The notes: generated by a model not told the origin, from the sequence alone. DNA of 64,000 nt from Cymbomonas tetramitiformis (GCA_001247695.2 LGRX02033544.1:42075-106074); one strand, 5' to 3'; shown: positions 34,201 to 44,356, numbered from the stretch's first letter. Numbers and translations are program-made.

Positions 34201-37200
34201 GCTGAGGTCCGACCACCTGTGAAGCCGTGGAGGTGCCGTGCGTGAGCTGGGCTGCCGCTGCAGCACCGTCGTGGAGTGCGTCGTGAGCTGGTCGCCCTGC
34301 ACGGAAGCCGTCGTGGAGGTGCCGTGAGTGAGCTGGGCCCGCCAGACCTGCACGGAAGCCATCTTGGAGGTGCCGTGAGTGAGCTGGGCCCGCCAGACCT
34401 GCATGGAGCCGTCGTGGAGGTGCCGTGAGTGAGCTGGGCCCGCCAGACCTTCATGAAAGCCGTCGTGGAGGTGCCGTGAGTGAGCTGTTGAGCCGCAGCG
34501 GGAGAGTGTGGGCAGGTGCTGCACCACGGGCGCCTCAACTACAAGCGCATCGGACGGATGGTGTCCTTCTTCTTCTATAAGAATATGGTACTGGGGATCA
34601 CTCTGTACGCGTACAATTGCGTGTCTTTCTACAGGTAAGCACAACCTGGGTCCCCGGGCATCCCCCCTGCTGCTCGCAGCAAGGGGGGCCTTGCTCCTCA
34701 CGGCAGAGCCCCTTTATAGACGCCTTGCCCCCCCTCGCTGGCAAACCCCCTCTCGCCTCTTCACATGCCTGGCATCACGTCCAGGTGTGCCGGTGACCAG
34801 TCCTCCACCCACCAGCGACCCAACACCCGAAGAAGATGGATCAAGTGTGGAGCGGGCGGTGGGTCGAGCAGTGGGCAAGTGATGTACAACGATCTCATCC
34901 TTGCGGGCTACAATGTGGCGTTTGTGGCAGCCCGGTCACCCCCCCACCCCTTGCTGCCATCCCTCCGCGCCTGATTGCTGCGCGGCTCTCCCTGCGATTG
35001 CTCGTGAGATGAGCTGAGCGTCCACGTCACCGTCACCGCCTCAGGGAAAGCTTTGAGGTGCACTTAATTGGTGGTTGGGGCTGTGGCCAGGCGTTGCCGA
35101 TCATCGTGGTAGGGATCTGGGACGTTGATGTTAGCCCTGCGGCCTCCATTGCCTTCCCGGAGCTGTACCAACAGGTGCGCGGTGCATGCTACCCCCCCCC
35201 CTAAGGTCAAATTGTGCTACTGGATGTGGCATCCGCAATTTGGACTGAGACCGAGCAGGAAGCGGGGAGAGCGCCTGCAGCTTGGTCAGATTTCGGAGCG
35301 AGTACGCAGCAACCGCTGCACTTTCAACAAGAACCAAGGGGAGGCGGGAGTGGAGGGCGGGGCGGAGCAGGGGCTGCGGAACGAGTACTTCAACACCAAG
35401 ATGGTTGCCGGCTGGATGCTCAACGGGATATACCAAGCCTTCATCATCTTCTACTTTGCCGTGCAGCTGTATGGCCTCACCACCGACAACGAGGACGGTA
35501 CGGGTCTCCCCTGGACCCGCACCGCCTTGCCCTGCACGGTCACCGCGTGTCCTAGCCCGTCCTCCTCCTGGCACCGCCCACCTGACCCGCCTGATCCAAG
35601 AGACCGCGGCCGGAGTTTGTTTGCGGAAGTTATTTGCGGAATTTTTCAGTCGAACGGCGGAGAGGCGAGGTAGCCGCACATTGCCACTCGCACGCCTTCT
35701 CCGATCCCAGTGCCAAGAGGGGCGCGCCACAGGCACCCCGGAGGGGGGCTTCCTCTGGCAACCAGCCAGTGCCGGAGTGCGGGATGCTCCTTAGCCCCGT
35801 GCTCAAATGCTCGGCTCTGTTGAAACAGCGTCTGGTGTCTTGCCGATGCATGCGGCTCCGCACCTGGCCTGCTCTCACGAGCTCTGGCCCCACCCTCACA
35901 TGCTGCATCAGCTCCGTCCTCCTCTGCTCTCAGTCCGACCGGGGACTTTGGCAGAAGAAGCACCGATTTGTGGGCCACGGGCACGGCTGTGTACCTGAAC
36001 ATCGTGCTGTGCGTGAACTTCAACCTGGCGATGGTGGTGAACTACTGGACTTGGATCACTCACTTGGCTGTGTGGGGCACCGTCGCCTTCTGGTTCATCT
36101 TCCTCTTCGCCTATGATCACATGGTGTGTGCGGCTTGTGTGGGCACCGGATTGGAATATTTCCATGACGGACCTGCGGTGCAAAGCTGGATGAGCTCCCA
36201 GCTACCCCACATTTTCGGCTGTGAATCGTGTTTGTGATGGGTTCGCTTTGCGCTTGGCTTGGCTCGGATGTGTCGAAGTGCTTGCCACGGCCCTGCCCTG
36301 TTCTGTATTCTGTATCTGTGCGGTACTCTGTATCCAGGTATCTTGTGGTATGGTAACTCTCCTTTGCTCTGTCCTGTTCTTCCAGCACTGACCCCTTCCC
36401 CTCCCACCAGTCTCTCCCCTGGCTCTCTCCCCCTCACATTAACGATGCTTCCGATTATACATTTCCTATGCGTCCCGTGCGAGAGAGGCACAAAAAGTCC
36501 CCGGGATCGGGTAGATTCCATTTGTCTGATGTACAGCTGTAAAGTTCCTGAATGCTTCTCACTCCACTGGGATGATAATGGGCTGGCTTTTAGTGGAGGA
36601 CCTCATGCCGTTCAGTGCGTGCTACCATGATATCATCGTCTGAACGCGCGACCGTTGCTTGTGTGGTGCACCCTGGGCAATGCCGTTTGATGTGGTTTTC
36701 TCATGTCAACGGTTGTCCCTCGGCCTTGTCTCGTGATTTGGTGCTCAACTCGACGGTCGGCCCTCGGCCTTGTCTCGCGATTTGGTGCTCATCTCGACGG
36801 TTGGCCCTCGGCCTTGTCTCGTGATTTGGTGCTCAACTCGACGGTCGGCCCTCGGCCTTGTCTCGTGATTTGGTGCTCAACTCGACGGTTGGCCCTCGGC
36901 CTTCTCTCGCGATCTCTCGTGACTTCATCGCATCGCATCAGGTAGTTGCCATCTTGGAAGTATGAGGGGGTGGATTGATGGATATTGGTGCGAGGGCTGT
37001 TTGGGGTTAGTGGGGTGACGGGGCAGCGGGGGGGTGGGATGGGCCCTTCTGCGGCAGTTGGATTTATCTGGCAATGAATACAAAGTGTTCACGGAGCAGC
37101 TAGCGCCACAGGACAGCTTCTGGCTGCTGACTATTGTCACGGTGGTGACCGCCCTCCTCCCAGATCTGTGCTTCCGCGTGGGTCAGCGGATGTACAGGTG

Positions 37201-38211
37201 GCAGGACCACCACATCGTGCAAGAGATCCAGCAGGGGCTCATCGACCGCGACTACGACTTTACCGAGGTGAAGTGCTGCAGCACCTATGACCGAAAAGGG
37301 ACGCTGCGCAAGCGCGACGTCGAGGAGGGAGGAGTTATGGTATGACGCTTCACTGCTTCACTGCTCCGCGCCCGCAAACCAGATTCCGGGCGTTCCTGAG
37401 CATGACGTCTGCTGACCAGCTGATGAAGATACGGTTCATGGTGTCATGTCTTAATTCTAGTTTTCACTAGTGTTGATATAGTTTTCCGGATTGTCGACTT
37501 GAAGCTGCAGGCGAACCTTTGTATTGAGTCGGGCCTGTCAGCAGGTATTGTTGTGGTTGCACCGTTTGCTCATATCGGCACGTCTGGTCGCTGTTTGCTC
37601 ACATCGGCCCGGCGTGTTGGGGTTGCACTGTTTGTTCCGTCAATGCGCACATTCTGTTTCCGGGTTGGGCCTGGTCGAGGGTCGAGGCCCACAACTGTGC
37701 CCGCGAATGTCTCTTGGTCGATCCAGGCTCGTGAGGTAGGGCATGCGATTCGTTCTGGTTAGTGCTGAGACGGAATGCTGAGCCCAGAAGAACCATCCTG
37801 GTGGATCCGGCACAACTGGTGCTGGCATGATCCACGGCAGAGAGAGCTGGTGATGAAGTGAGCAGCGCAATCGACGGTGACTGGTCATCAGACAGTTGAA
37901 GGCACGGTGTTGATGCAAGGAAAAGGCCAGGTCCGGCTGTCCTAATGGCCGCGAGGAGTGGGTTGTAGGGTGGTCAGATCACGCGCAAGCTGTCATCATA
38001 CTTGTCGATGGGCAGAAGGCAATCATCTGGGCAGAAGAATGAGTATGACGGAGGTTATCAAACGCTGGATGTTCCACCAGTGGCCACAGAGAAGCTGGAA
38101 TCCTCGTCGGAAAGCACATTGTTGGGCTATCTATTTCCTCCCCGTGCGACCGAGGATGAGAAGGCACCGATACTGGACGCGCCAGCCGTGCCTAAGAAGT
38201 CAGAGCAATGA
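19230..38211 (+). CDS. P4-type ATPase (phospholipid-translocating flippase), about 26 exons
   Basis: P4-ATPases flip aminophospholipids to the cytosolic leaflet using ATP. Hand-placed exons: 19230-19397, 19732-20001, 20160-20288, 20405-20464, 20767-20938, 21975-~22200, ~22851-23001, 23233-23346, 24094-24417, 27607-27720, 28221-28315, 28631-28745, ~29055-29213, 29652-29781, 30026-30207, 30584-30682, 32059-32136, 32355-32414, 32857-32955, 34516-34634, 34872-~34923, 35091-35174, 35371-35497, ~35934-36123, 37058-~37342, 38035-38211. Signatures in order: [30 protein letters not shown] (A domain), the P4-specific PISL of TM4, DKTGT (phosphorylated Asp at 24112), [44 protein letters not shown], then C-terminal TM helices and DHHIVQEIQ. 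Length is about 1,200 aa, normal for the family. Junction phases agree except exon 6/7 and 23/24, where borders are unsure. Without the last exon the frame stops at 37345. Confidence 0.92.
21176..21833 (+). repeat. Intron-dispersed repeat, long copy in flippase intron 5
   Basis: A roughly 540-bp stretch starting with GCTGTGAACGGGGACGGCCG (21301) and ending CTCATGCCGTTCAGTGCGTG is repeated almost unchanged at 26500-27028 in intron 9. Just before it, a segment with CACTTGTCAGAGC and GGCGCCCACCTGTGTCGTGC is tandemly doubled at 21176-21280. An ORF-like stretch ([11 protein letters not shown]) is shared but matches no family I know. Confidence 0.8.
22240..22690 (+). repeat. About 57-bp minisatellite in flippase intron 6
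   Basis: GGGTCCTTCCTGTGAGAGGCCT recurs about eight times, in parts no longer than 20 identical bases, alternating with TTATCCGACGTGGCACCT. Some copies have lost 10-15 bases. The array lies wholly between the exon at 21975 and the one at 22851. Confidence 0.85.
24809..26130 (-). other. Antisense open frame inside flippase intron 9
   Basis: A 367-codon minus-strand frame (25912-24809) is open and preceded in another frame (about 26070-25878) by [18 protein letters not shown]. The part [20 protein letters not shown] looks protein-like; the rest is G/R/Q-rich low complexity. No start, domain or partner is recognisable. It may be a remnant of a retroelement gag or a GC-driven chance frame. Confidence 0.25.
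26062..27430 (+). repeat. Array of five intron-dispersed repeat copies in flippase intron 9
   Basis: Copies end at about 26202, 26404, 27025, 27222 and 27430, each with GATGATGGTGGGCTGGCTTT or a close form and then CTCATGCCGTTCAG. The copy at 26480-27025 is the long form also found in intron 5. Shared words include CATCTTTCCATGCTGCTT, GGTATCTTGTCACGGCCCC and TCTCACATCCACTGGGATGA. The last copy abuts the triplicated exon start. Confidence 0.85.
27447..27640 (+). repeat. Triplicated start of a flippase exon, 79-bp period
   Basis: CAG|GCGGAGTCTCCGGATGAG, the acceptor and first codons ([10 protein letters not shown]) of the exon at 27607, also occurs at 27449 and 27528. The two upstream copies continue into CAACGGGCCTCATGCTGTTC instead of the true exon and soon meet a TGA. 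Each copy keeps its own AG acceptor, so cryptic splicing is possible. Confidence 0.9.
27905..28040 (+). repeat. Short tandem duplication in flippase intron 10
   Basis: GGTTCATGGTGGTGCTAGAT followed by GAATGGTGGAGGTGG is present twice, about 58 bases apart. Confidence 0.75.
30412..30500 (+). repeat. CATGGC/GCGCAC microsatellite-like run in flippase intron 15
   Basis: About ten CATGGC hexamers alternate with GCGCACG and GCGTG words between the exons at 30026 and 30584. Confidence 0.8.
30915..31870 (+). repeat. About 50-bp minisatellite with TTTAGGG words in flippase intron 16
   Basis: Roughly 19 units share GATTTAGGGTTTTTCCAGGC or close variants, GGGAGGAC/GGGAGGAT and GGCAGAC. In the left half, units alternate as a higher-order pair of about 98 bases (31060-31330). 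In the right half, GGTTTATTGAGGCAGGGATG variants dominate. TTTAGGG matches the plant telomere heptamer but is embedded in a longer unit. Confidence 0.9.
33420..33655. repeat. Foldback hairpin with about 111-bp arms in flippase intron 19
   Basis: The left arm (33420-33530) and right arm (33545-33655) are inverted copies separated by about 14 bases. They share AATTTGACATGTGAGGATCC, CAAGCAAAAACATTTT and AAAATGGTGACACAA. Weaker pairing (GGGATCCGTAA / TTACGGGTCC) extends to about 33380 and 33725. The structure suits a MITE or a long intronic hairpin. No clear target duplication is visible. Confidence 0.85.
33890..34500 (+). repeat. About 58-bp minisatellite carrying GTGAGT donors, flippase intron 19
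   Basis: About ten units share GTGAGTGAGCTGGGCC, then GCCAGACCTGCACGGAAGCC, then GTCGTGGAGGTGCC. Every unit contains a consensus-like 5' splice site, GTGAGT. Some units are truncated (34120-34310). Confidence 0.9.
36545..36625 (+). repeat. Tail fragment of the intron-dispersed repeat, flippase intron 24
   Basis: CCACTGGGATGATAATGGGC followed by TGGCTTTTAGTGGAGGACCT and CATGCCGTTCAGTGCGTG matches the 3' part of the family in introns 5 and 9. Confidence 0.7.
36700..36915 (+). repeat. About 45-bp minisatellite in flippase intron 24
   Basis: CCCTCGGCCTTGTCTCG(T/C)G followed by ATTTGGTGCTCA(A/T)CTCGACGG recurs about four and a half times. Confidence 0.9.
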
Positions 38212-39829
38212 AAAAGGCTCAGTTGTGGATTTCTTTGGGGTACTTTCATGTTCCGGGTTGGTGATGATTATCCAGTCGGTCACTTCGTAGTAACCCTAGC
38301 CGTATTCGTATTATCCACAGAGCTGCATTGACTGTACACAAATTCTGAAGGAGCACGCCTCGCTGTATTTGAGGATAGTGTTGAGAAATTGATAGCAAAA
38401 GCCATTCGTCTTACGAGATGACGGACGTACTTCCTGTGCTGTATCCGGCAGGACCATCACGATGCGGAAGGCATGATTTAGCAGCACGGGCATATCTGAG
38501 TGATGCGAGCTCCCTGTAAAGAGGACTCTAGGATCCCTACATTACACATTCGTATTAAAAAGTTCCAGCTATGTATTTTGGCAGAGTATAGATACGGAGG
38601 TGAGTCTGAGATATGGTAAATTCAATTCCCTCAATATCGTCAATATTGATACGGTAGCGTCCGAGAGAGAATTTTGGTTGGGCATCGAAGGACCAATAAT
38701 CACCACTTTCAGACGAATTGGTGTCGTGACCAGTTGTCTTGCACCATTTCCCATCATCGGCATGCAATAGTGTATGCAAACTATGTGGGATGTTGATATT
38801 CCTTACGCACGGTGAGGAAACTTGCTGTGGGTAGTCGCAACAATTTGTTCCTTGGAGATCCTATTTTATATGCATGTCGTCCAAAACTGAAAAGGTGAAC
38901 TACAAAGCTCTGCGAAAATAGAATGGGGCTTCTGCTTGGTTTTCGGAGAACACCATCTCGGGAACGGATCTCGCAACCCAGAATGTGGCTTTGGGAGCTT
39001 CCGAACTGGTCTCCGTAGATCCTCGATGAGTATCAATGTTGTTGGAGGAGAATTAGATTTGCGAGTTTTCCATGTATATTGTATCAGATCAGAGTTTCGA
39101 CGAGGACGATGAGATAGCATTAACGTGCCGAGTGAATATGAATAACGGGACACGACCTTACTTTCAGGAGCGAGATTGTTTTTGTGTGGTGGTTTGGAGA
39201 TTGTAAATGGAACTTTTGTTAAGCGAACCTTACCAAAATGCCACGAAAACGATAGCGCACGAAAGTGATGAGTGAAAATCGTGATTAAAGTAGTATACAT
39301 GCCAAGATAAATAGGATTTTGACATTTACTTGGATGGTTTTGGGCGTTAGTGGGACTATCATCTTTATCTTTTATCTGGCAGCGGTATCTATAATTTGTT
39401 TTGTGGAACCCTACCCAGCTAGGTAATACACGAGTCCAGATAAAACAGTATATCCGTGATTCTGCACCGTCGTATGGATTTCAGGTGTGGCGGGAAATGT
39501 GTGGATATTTGGTCGTTAATTTCGGAGGACTCTTTATGCACGATTAGCATTTGCACCCATGCTACGCATTCATAGAATATGCTGTTCAGCACATTTATAT
39601 TTTAAAAGCTTTTGCAGTCCGCACGTATGTGTTTGCAAGGCAAGAAATATCCATTGAGAATTAAGATGGCTCACACTCGAGCTAGTTGAGAAAGGACCAA
39701 CGTACGGTGGCATATTCTCAATATTGCCTCACTGATGACATCAAAGAAGGGGCGATGCCGACACATGAACTAATCCATCAGCAATCCATGATATATCCAT
39801 CACAGGGCGCTGGCTTTGGCAGGAAGGTC
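38212..39829. other. Intergenic with weak minus-strand ORFs
   Basis: A minus-strand frame at 38779-38555 (GKWCKTTGHD..., GRYRINIDDIEGIEF) has protein-like composition but no domain I recognise. It could be a downstream exon of a minus-strand gene. The region is AT-richer than the flippase. No repeats stand out. Confidence 0.25.
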
Positions 39830-40336
39830 TCAGATCTGCTCGGTAATGATTTGGTCTGCTGTCATATGTTCCAAATTATTGCTGGTCCCAGATAAGCACC
39901 TGCTCGGAATAAGCCCACAATAATGTCGATAAGGTCCGATATGCATGCTAGAACTGTGGATGCGACTTTTGTCTCTTGAGGAACTGAGCACAACCCACAT
40001 CAACAGCCCAAGCAAACCAGCTTGGAGAAAACATAAGTGAACAAGCGCCACAGATGGATATGCATAACCCCAACGGGCATCAGTACCTTGCCTAGTGTCG
40101 TCTGCATTGTGCTGTTCTTGGAATTCACCACAACGGCGTTCCTTGAAATGTAGCCCGCCGATAGCCATACCTCGAGCTGGTGGACGCACTCCCCAGAATA
40201 CGTGAGGCACATTCAGATACTCAAGCATGCTTCCCACCTGCTTTCCCTCTCTGCGGGAAGATTGGAGGAACATGCCGATGCTCAGTAATGATTCAGTGTC
40301 CTCTCGGAGTGAGCTGTGGGGCCGTGCCAAGTACAA
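39830..40336 (-). CDS. Hypothetical ORF, 168 aa, one possible membrane segment
   Basis: A continuous minus-strand frame contains one hydrophobic stretch (VALVHLCFLQAGLLGLLMWV) near the middle and a hydrophilic, R/E/Q-rich N-half. No domain is recognised. It lies just downstream of the GYF-like exon at 40.6 kb on the same strand and could belong to that gene. Chance cannot be excluded. Confidence 0.25.
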   Translation of the reverse strand: MYLARPHSSLREDTESLLSIGMFLQSSRREGKQVGSMLEYLNVPHVFWGVRPPARGMAIGGLHFKERRCGEFQEQHNADDTRQGTDARWGYAYPSVALVHLCFLQAGLLGLLMWVVLSSSRDKSRIHSSSMHIGPYRHYCGLIPSRCLSGTSNNLEHMTADQIITEQI

Positions 40337-40351
40337 CTAACGCAGTCAATA

Positions 40352-40777
40352 TCAACTAAATGAGTCCCCGCGGATGCACTCACAGGACTTCTGCTGGGAA
40401 GCATCTGTGCCTAAATAAGGTATGCAGGGTCGAAACACTGTAAACCATGGAACTTTCTGCATGATACCCGATGAGACCTCCGCATGTCCCTGAAGCAGCA
40501 TGTGACAGCATGTGGCACGGAATGTGATTGCATGTGACACAAAATGACGGGGACCGGCGCAATCGCGTCGAGGTGTGTGTTCAGCAGGGATTGCCTGCTG
40601 AAGGCTGTACGGCCCCTGGAACTGCCGGTTATCGTCCAGAATGAGCCATCTCTCTTCACCCTTTGCGGTCTTCGTGCGATCCCCGCCGGGCGAGTACGGC
40701 GGAGGTGTTGTGGGGTGCGAGTTGTTTGTGGGCGCAGGTCTTGGCGGTGGCGGCCGGCCTGCACCCCCGAGCAGCAC
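40352..40777 (-). CDS. GYF-like exon 1 of a putative minus-strand gene
   Basis: The frame has a proline-rich N-half (GRPPPPRPAP...) followed by ERWLILDDNRQFQGPYSLQQ. This matches the start of GYF/GYF_2 domains (W-x-hydrophobic-D...QGPfS-hydrophobic-xQ), modules that bind proline-rich peptides. The similarity stops after LQQ, consistent with an exon end near 40598. A second GYF-like exon lies upstream on the same strand at 42.1 kb. Gene extent and start are not resolved. Confidence 0.4.
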   Translation of the reverse strand: MLLGGAGRPPPPRPAPTNNSHPTTPPPYSPGGDRTKTAKGEERWLILDDNRQFQGPYSLQQAIPAEHTPRRDCAGPRHFVSHAITFRATCCHMLLQGHAEVSSGIMQKVPWFTVFRPCIPYLGTDASQQKSCECIRGDSFS

Positions 40778-41140
40778 CCCCCATCAAGAGCCAGCCCGGG
40801 CCTCTTGCGCTGGGAGCTTCTCCATCATCCCGGTCCCTGCAGCGACGCTCATCCCGATTCGACAATGGAGCTTCCCTGAAGATGGGCCGCGTCTATAGCA
40901 TGGCGCATGCAGCAGCACTGAGTCCACGTTTGTTCTATAGAAAGCGCCGCGCTATTTTCAGAACTCTTGTTATTTGCAGAGAGTTTTGTGCTATTTTTTA
41001 GAGGCTGAACATCCATGGAGAGAGCTGTAAGGCGTCTTGATTGCATATTCTAGAAATGTTTGAATCAATATAACAGAATGTATATGTATATGTATATGTA
41101 TATATATATATAACCATTATAAGAATATCCCAACATCTAT

Positions 41141-41420
41141 TCAACGAATTCTGCTTCCTGCTTGATTTCTCAGTGACTTAGTGACGAAAGTTGCGTTCAG
41201 AAGGCAAAATAAATTTAACACTTCCTGTACGCTGTGTGTACTGTCCGATTCATAATCTAACATGAGAATCCTGATCATTGACACCCACTGACATCGGGAA
41301 CGTAATGGTGCCATGAAATTAATCCTGGTCGTTGACACCCACTGACAAAATAATCCCGATCGTTGACACCCACTGACTCGGGGATGTAATGGTGCCATGA
41401 GAATCGTTTTCACAACACAG
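41141..41420. repeat. GTTGACACCCACTGAC repeats
   Basis: The 16-mer GTTGACACCCACTGAC (first copy ATTGACACC) occurs three times between 41275 and 41382. It is accompanied by GTAATGGTGCCATGA twice. A TATATG microsatellite precedes it at 41080-41112. Confidence 0.7.
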
Positions 41421-41452
41421 TTCAACCGTAGTATGCCGCACACAATTGGCCG

Positions 41453-41788
41453 TCATCCTGGAGAAGCACAACTGCTGCGAGCCATCGCCGCGCTCTTGGG
41501 GGCGGCCGGGCCGATCGACATCGCTGCTTGGCAGGCGCGGCCTCTCGCCCCTGGGATGGATCCTGTAGCAGGGGCGACGGGGCGCCTGGCGCTAGCAATC
41601 GTACCCTTAGGCGATTTGTGCGGGCTGGTTGATGGCGATCCTGGGAGCCGACTGTTGAGGTCGCTCACACTGTGGGCGAGGACGCTGAAGAGGGAGGCCT
41701 GGAAGCCCCGCCGGAGGTCCTCTATCTGCACCTCCGGGGTCAGGGCTCTGCCACCCCAAACAGCGACGCCCCCTTCCCGCGTTAACAT
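41453..41788 (-). CDS. Possible exon, minus strand
   Basis: The frame contains VQIEDLRRGFQASLFSVLAH and SDLNSRLPGS, which has protein-like amphipathic character, then S/P-rich sequence. No domain is named. It is included because it lies between two GYF-like exons on the same strand. Confidence 0.25.
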   Translation of the reverse strand: MLTREGGVAVWGGRALTPEVQIEDLRRGFQASLFSVLAHSVSDLNSRLPGSPSTSPHKSPKGTIASARRPVAPATGSIPGARGRACQAAMSIGPAAPKSAAMARSSCASPG

Positions 41789-42018
41789 CGCACCACCGCC
41801 TGCTCACAGGCATTTCAAGATGCGACGTAGATGCACCAGCGCGGCACCGGATGCCTGCGGAGATCCCTCTGGAGCCCGCCTGGCGCAGATTGGGCTGCCA
41901 GCTGGCTGGCATGCTACATGCTGAATATCGGTGGCCTACTTTTAACCAATCAGACCCCTTATAGTATGCGTGGTTCCTCGAAAAGCGAAACCACATCGGC
42001 TCGCCCTCGCTCTGGAAG

Positions 42019-42207
42019 TCAACAGCTCCTCCAGTGAACACTCACCCACTTGCCCCCAGGCGCTGCGTCTGCAAACGGGCGTTCTGTTCTGGCGTACATC
42101 TCGGAAGGGCGGGCGGTGGAAGCTAAGGCGCGCACGCACCCGGACACCACCAAGGCGCGCAGCTGGGCCAAGCTGTACGGGCCCTCCTGCTCTCCCCTGT
42201 CAAGCAA
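42019..42207 (-). CDS. GYF_2-like exon of a putative minus-strand gene
   Basis: The frame reads LDRGEQEGPYSLAQLRALVV then SGCV, close to the GYF_2 pattern (W/Y...DG...GP.SL.eLr.L...G.). The following RPSEMYARTERPFADA occupies the place of the usual V-W segment. GYF_2 domains occur in membrane and scaffold proteins and are thought to bind peptides. Together with 40.6 kb this suggests a protein with two such modules. Borders are uncertain. Confidence 0.4.
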   Translation of the reverse strand: MLDRGEQEGPYSLAQLRALVVSGCVRALASTARPSEMYARTERPFADAAPGGKWVSVHWRSC

Positions 42208-42399
42208 TCCCCGGACGCCCGGTTAGCCGCCAGCAAGATACAAGTGGATGCATGCCCCGCTTGGCCTCTACATTAGGAAGGAGCGCTGCGGAGACGGCGG
42301 AACGGGTGGATCACTTGCAGGCATGTGTAGGCTCACGCACTGCGCCGTGCGATCAAGGCAGCGGAGACGTGAGACTCTGAGAGCGCAGCCGGCCAAAGG

Positions 42400-42612
42400 T
42401 GCAGAGCCCTAGCATGAGAGCGCAGCGCGGCTACACCGAAGGTGCAGAGCCCTAGCATGAGAGCGCAGCGCGGCTACACCGAAGGTGCAGAGCCCTAGCA
42501 TGAGAGCGCAGCGCGGCTACACCGAAGGTGCAGAGCCCTAGCATGAGAGCGCAGCGCGGCTACACCGAAGGTGCAGAGCCCTAGCATGAGAGCGCAGCGC
42601 GGCTACACCGTC
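42400..42612. repeat. 43-bp minisatellite, five copies
   Basis: AGCATGAGAGCGCAGCGCGG followed by CTACACCGAAGGTGCAGAGC recurs at 42411, 42454, 42497, 42540 and 42583 with almost no divergence, so it is young or homogenised. Confidence 0.95.
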
Positions 42613-43277
42613 ATGGGGTGCGTGGGAAGCAGGGAGGCCAGCGGAGCGATCAGCCGGCGCGCCGGCACCGGCGACGCGCCGCGGACTCCGCGACGGGGCG
42701 GAGAGCTCAGCGAAGGCAACGCACCGGGCGGTCACCAAGCACCAGTTTAGGTCCGTCATGACGGGAGACATCGGGAGCCCGCGGTCACTGCCACGTCCAC
42801 CCAGGCCTGATGGCAATCCGTCCTGTGGGTCCCCACGATGGCAGAGTGACTCCTTTGTCATCGTCGGATGGATCCACCATCCTACCATCGAAAGGCGCGG
42901 CGCGAGGGCGAAGGCGGGCTGCGGCTTGGGTGCTCGGCGAAAGACGAAATCAGGTTTTGTCTTGGGGTCGGCGGTGCGGATCCGACGCTCCCTTCCGTGG
43001 TGGAGGCCAAGGATGGCAGGCATGGTAAGGCCGCTCGTCACAGCTCGTGGTGGCGCGCACCTTGAAGGCCTGCACGAGCAGGCCGACCTTCATTGACATA
43101 TCCTCCTGCGAGCAACCCGCCCCACAGCACTCCTCCTCCCCCCTCCCCGTCTCGGCGCGCCCTCTCCAGGCCACCAGATGATCTGCGCATGATCTGCGCT
43201 GGCGACAGCTTGGCGGTCTGCACAACACAACATCGGTGCGGGTGTGTGCGCCCTGACCCGACGTCTCTGCTGACACG

Positions 43278-43502
43278 TCAGTTGCAATCAGGGCTCTCCA
43301 GCATGGATGGCTGCAGGACCAAGCAGAGTTCGAAAGCAGCGAGCGCAGCGAACTGCTCCGAGGAGTCCCACGCAAGGTGCAGCCAGCATTTGGGGGAGAG
43401 GGCGCGGGCGGCAGAAGCACCCAGCACCTGTTGCTGATGCACCAGCTCCAATTCTGTGCGGAGGCGTGCCACCTGCACCAGCCCCGTCCCGAGCGCTGGC
43501 AC
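43278..43502 (-). CDS. Possible coiled-coil exon, minus strand
   Basis: VQVARLRTELELVHQQQVLG shows heptad-like spacing and is followed by WDSSEQFAALAAFELCLVL. It is unassigned. It sits in line with the other minus-strand exon candidates between 40 and 46 kb. Confidence 0.3.
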   Translation of the reverse strand: MPALGTGLVQVARLRTELELVHQQQVLGASAARALSPKCWLHLAWDSSEQFAALAAFELCLVLQPSMLESPDCN

Positions 43503-44356
43503 CTTTATGTGCCAGGCCGCGGCTCTTGGTACACCAGCGCGAGCCCAGTGGTAGGGTGTTCAGTGCCCGAGCGCTCCTCGGGTTGGTCAGTCCAAGCCCT
43601 CTCCCGGCTGGAGACAGCGCGCAGAGCGAATGCGGAGCAGCGACGTGGATACCGTGGATACCACCCCGCGGAGGAAATCAAGGGCTGGGAAATTACCTCA
43701 TCGTTGGCAGCCGCTGCCTTTACATCCGCACCCTGGTGGACACCCCGCCCCGTGCCCAATCACACCTCGGGAACGTTGAAGCACCACCAGCACACGCTGC
43801 GTTCCATCGACAATCCATCCCTCCAACCACGGCGAGCGCACGGGGGTAGCCATCTCCGCTTCTCTGACGCTGCTTCCTAATCACTCCCGCGCCTCCATCT
43901 CGCCCGCCCCTGCGCTGCCCCCAGCCTGCTGCCACCAGCCTCGTGCGAGCGCCCAGTAAGCCCACCCGCCGACACCCTTCCGCCGATAGCCCTGCCTCCC
44001 TTCATCGCACTCCCTGGAACCCAGGTCTGGGTGCGGGGCTTGCTTGCTCTGCAGTTCCATACTTTATTGCAGCAGCCACATGCACGACTAGGGGCAGGCT
44101 TGCCCTTGCACGGGGTGGGCCCATGCATAGGATGGCGCCTTGTAGGGGGCGGTCTCTGATGGGAGATGGGTCTGTTCTATGGGAGTTGGGCCCTTGTAAG
44201 GGTTGGCCAAAGTGGAGAGGGGGGTGCAGCAGTGAGTCAGTGCACGTGTGCAGGGTGTGGCCAGGGGTGGGACTTTGTAAGGATAGGGCCTTGAAGGGGG
44301 TGCGCCGCAGGAGGGTCAGCCATGTGAGCAGTTGGGAGTTTGCTGGGAGCTTCTGG

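Noticed and set aside
35131..35736. 201-codon minus-strand frame opposite flippase exons
   Set aside because: It overlaps well-supported plus-strand exons encoding conserved flippase segments.
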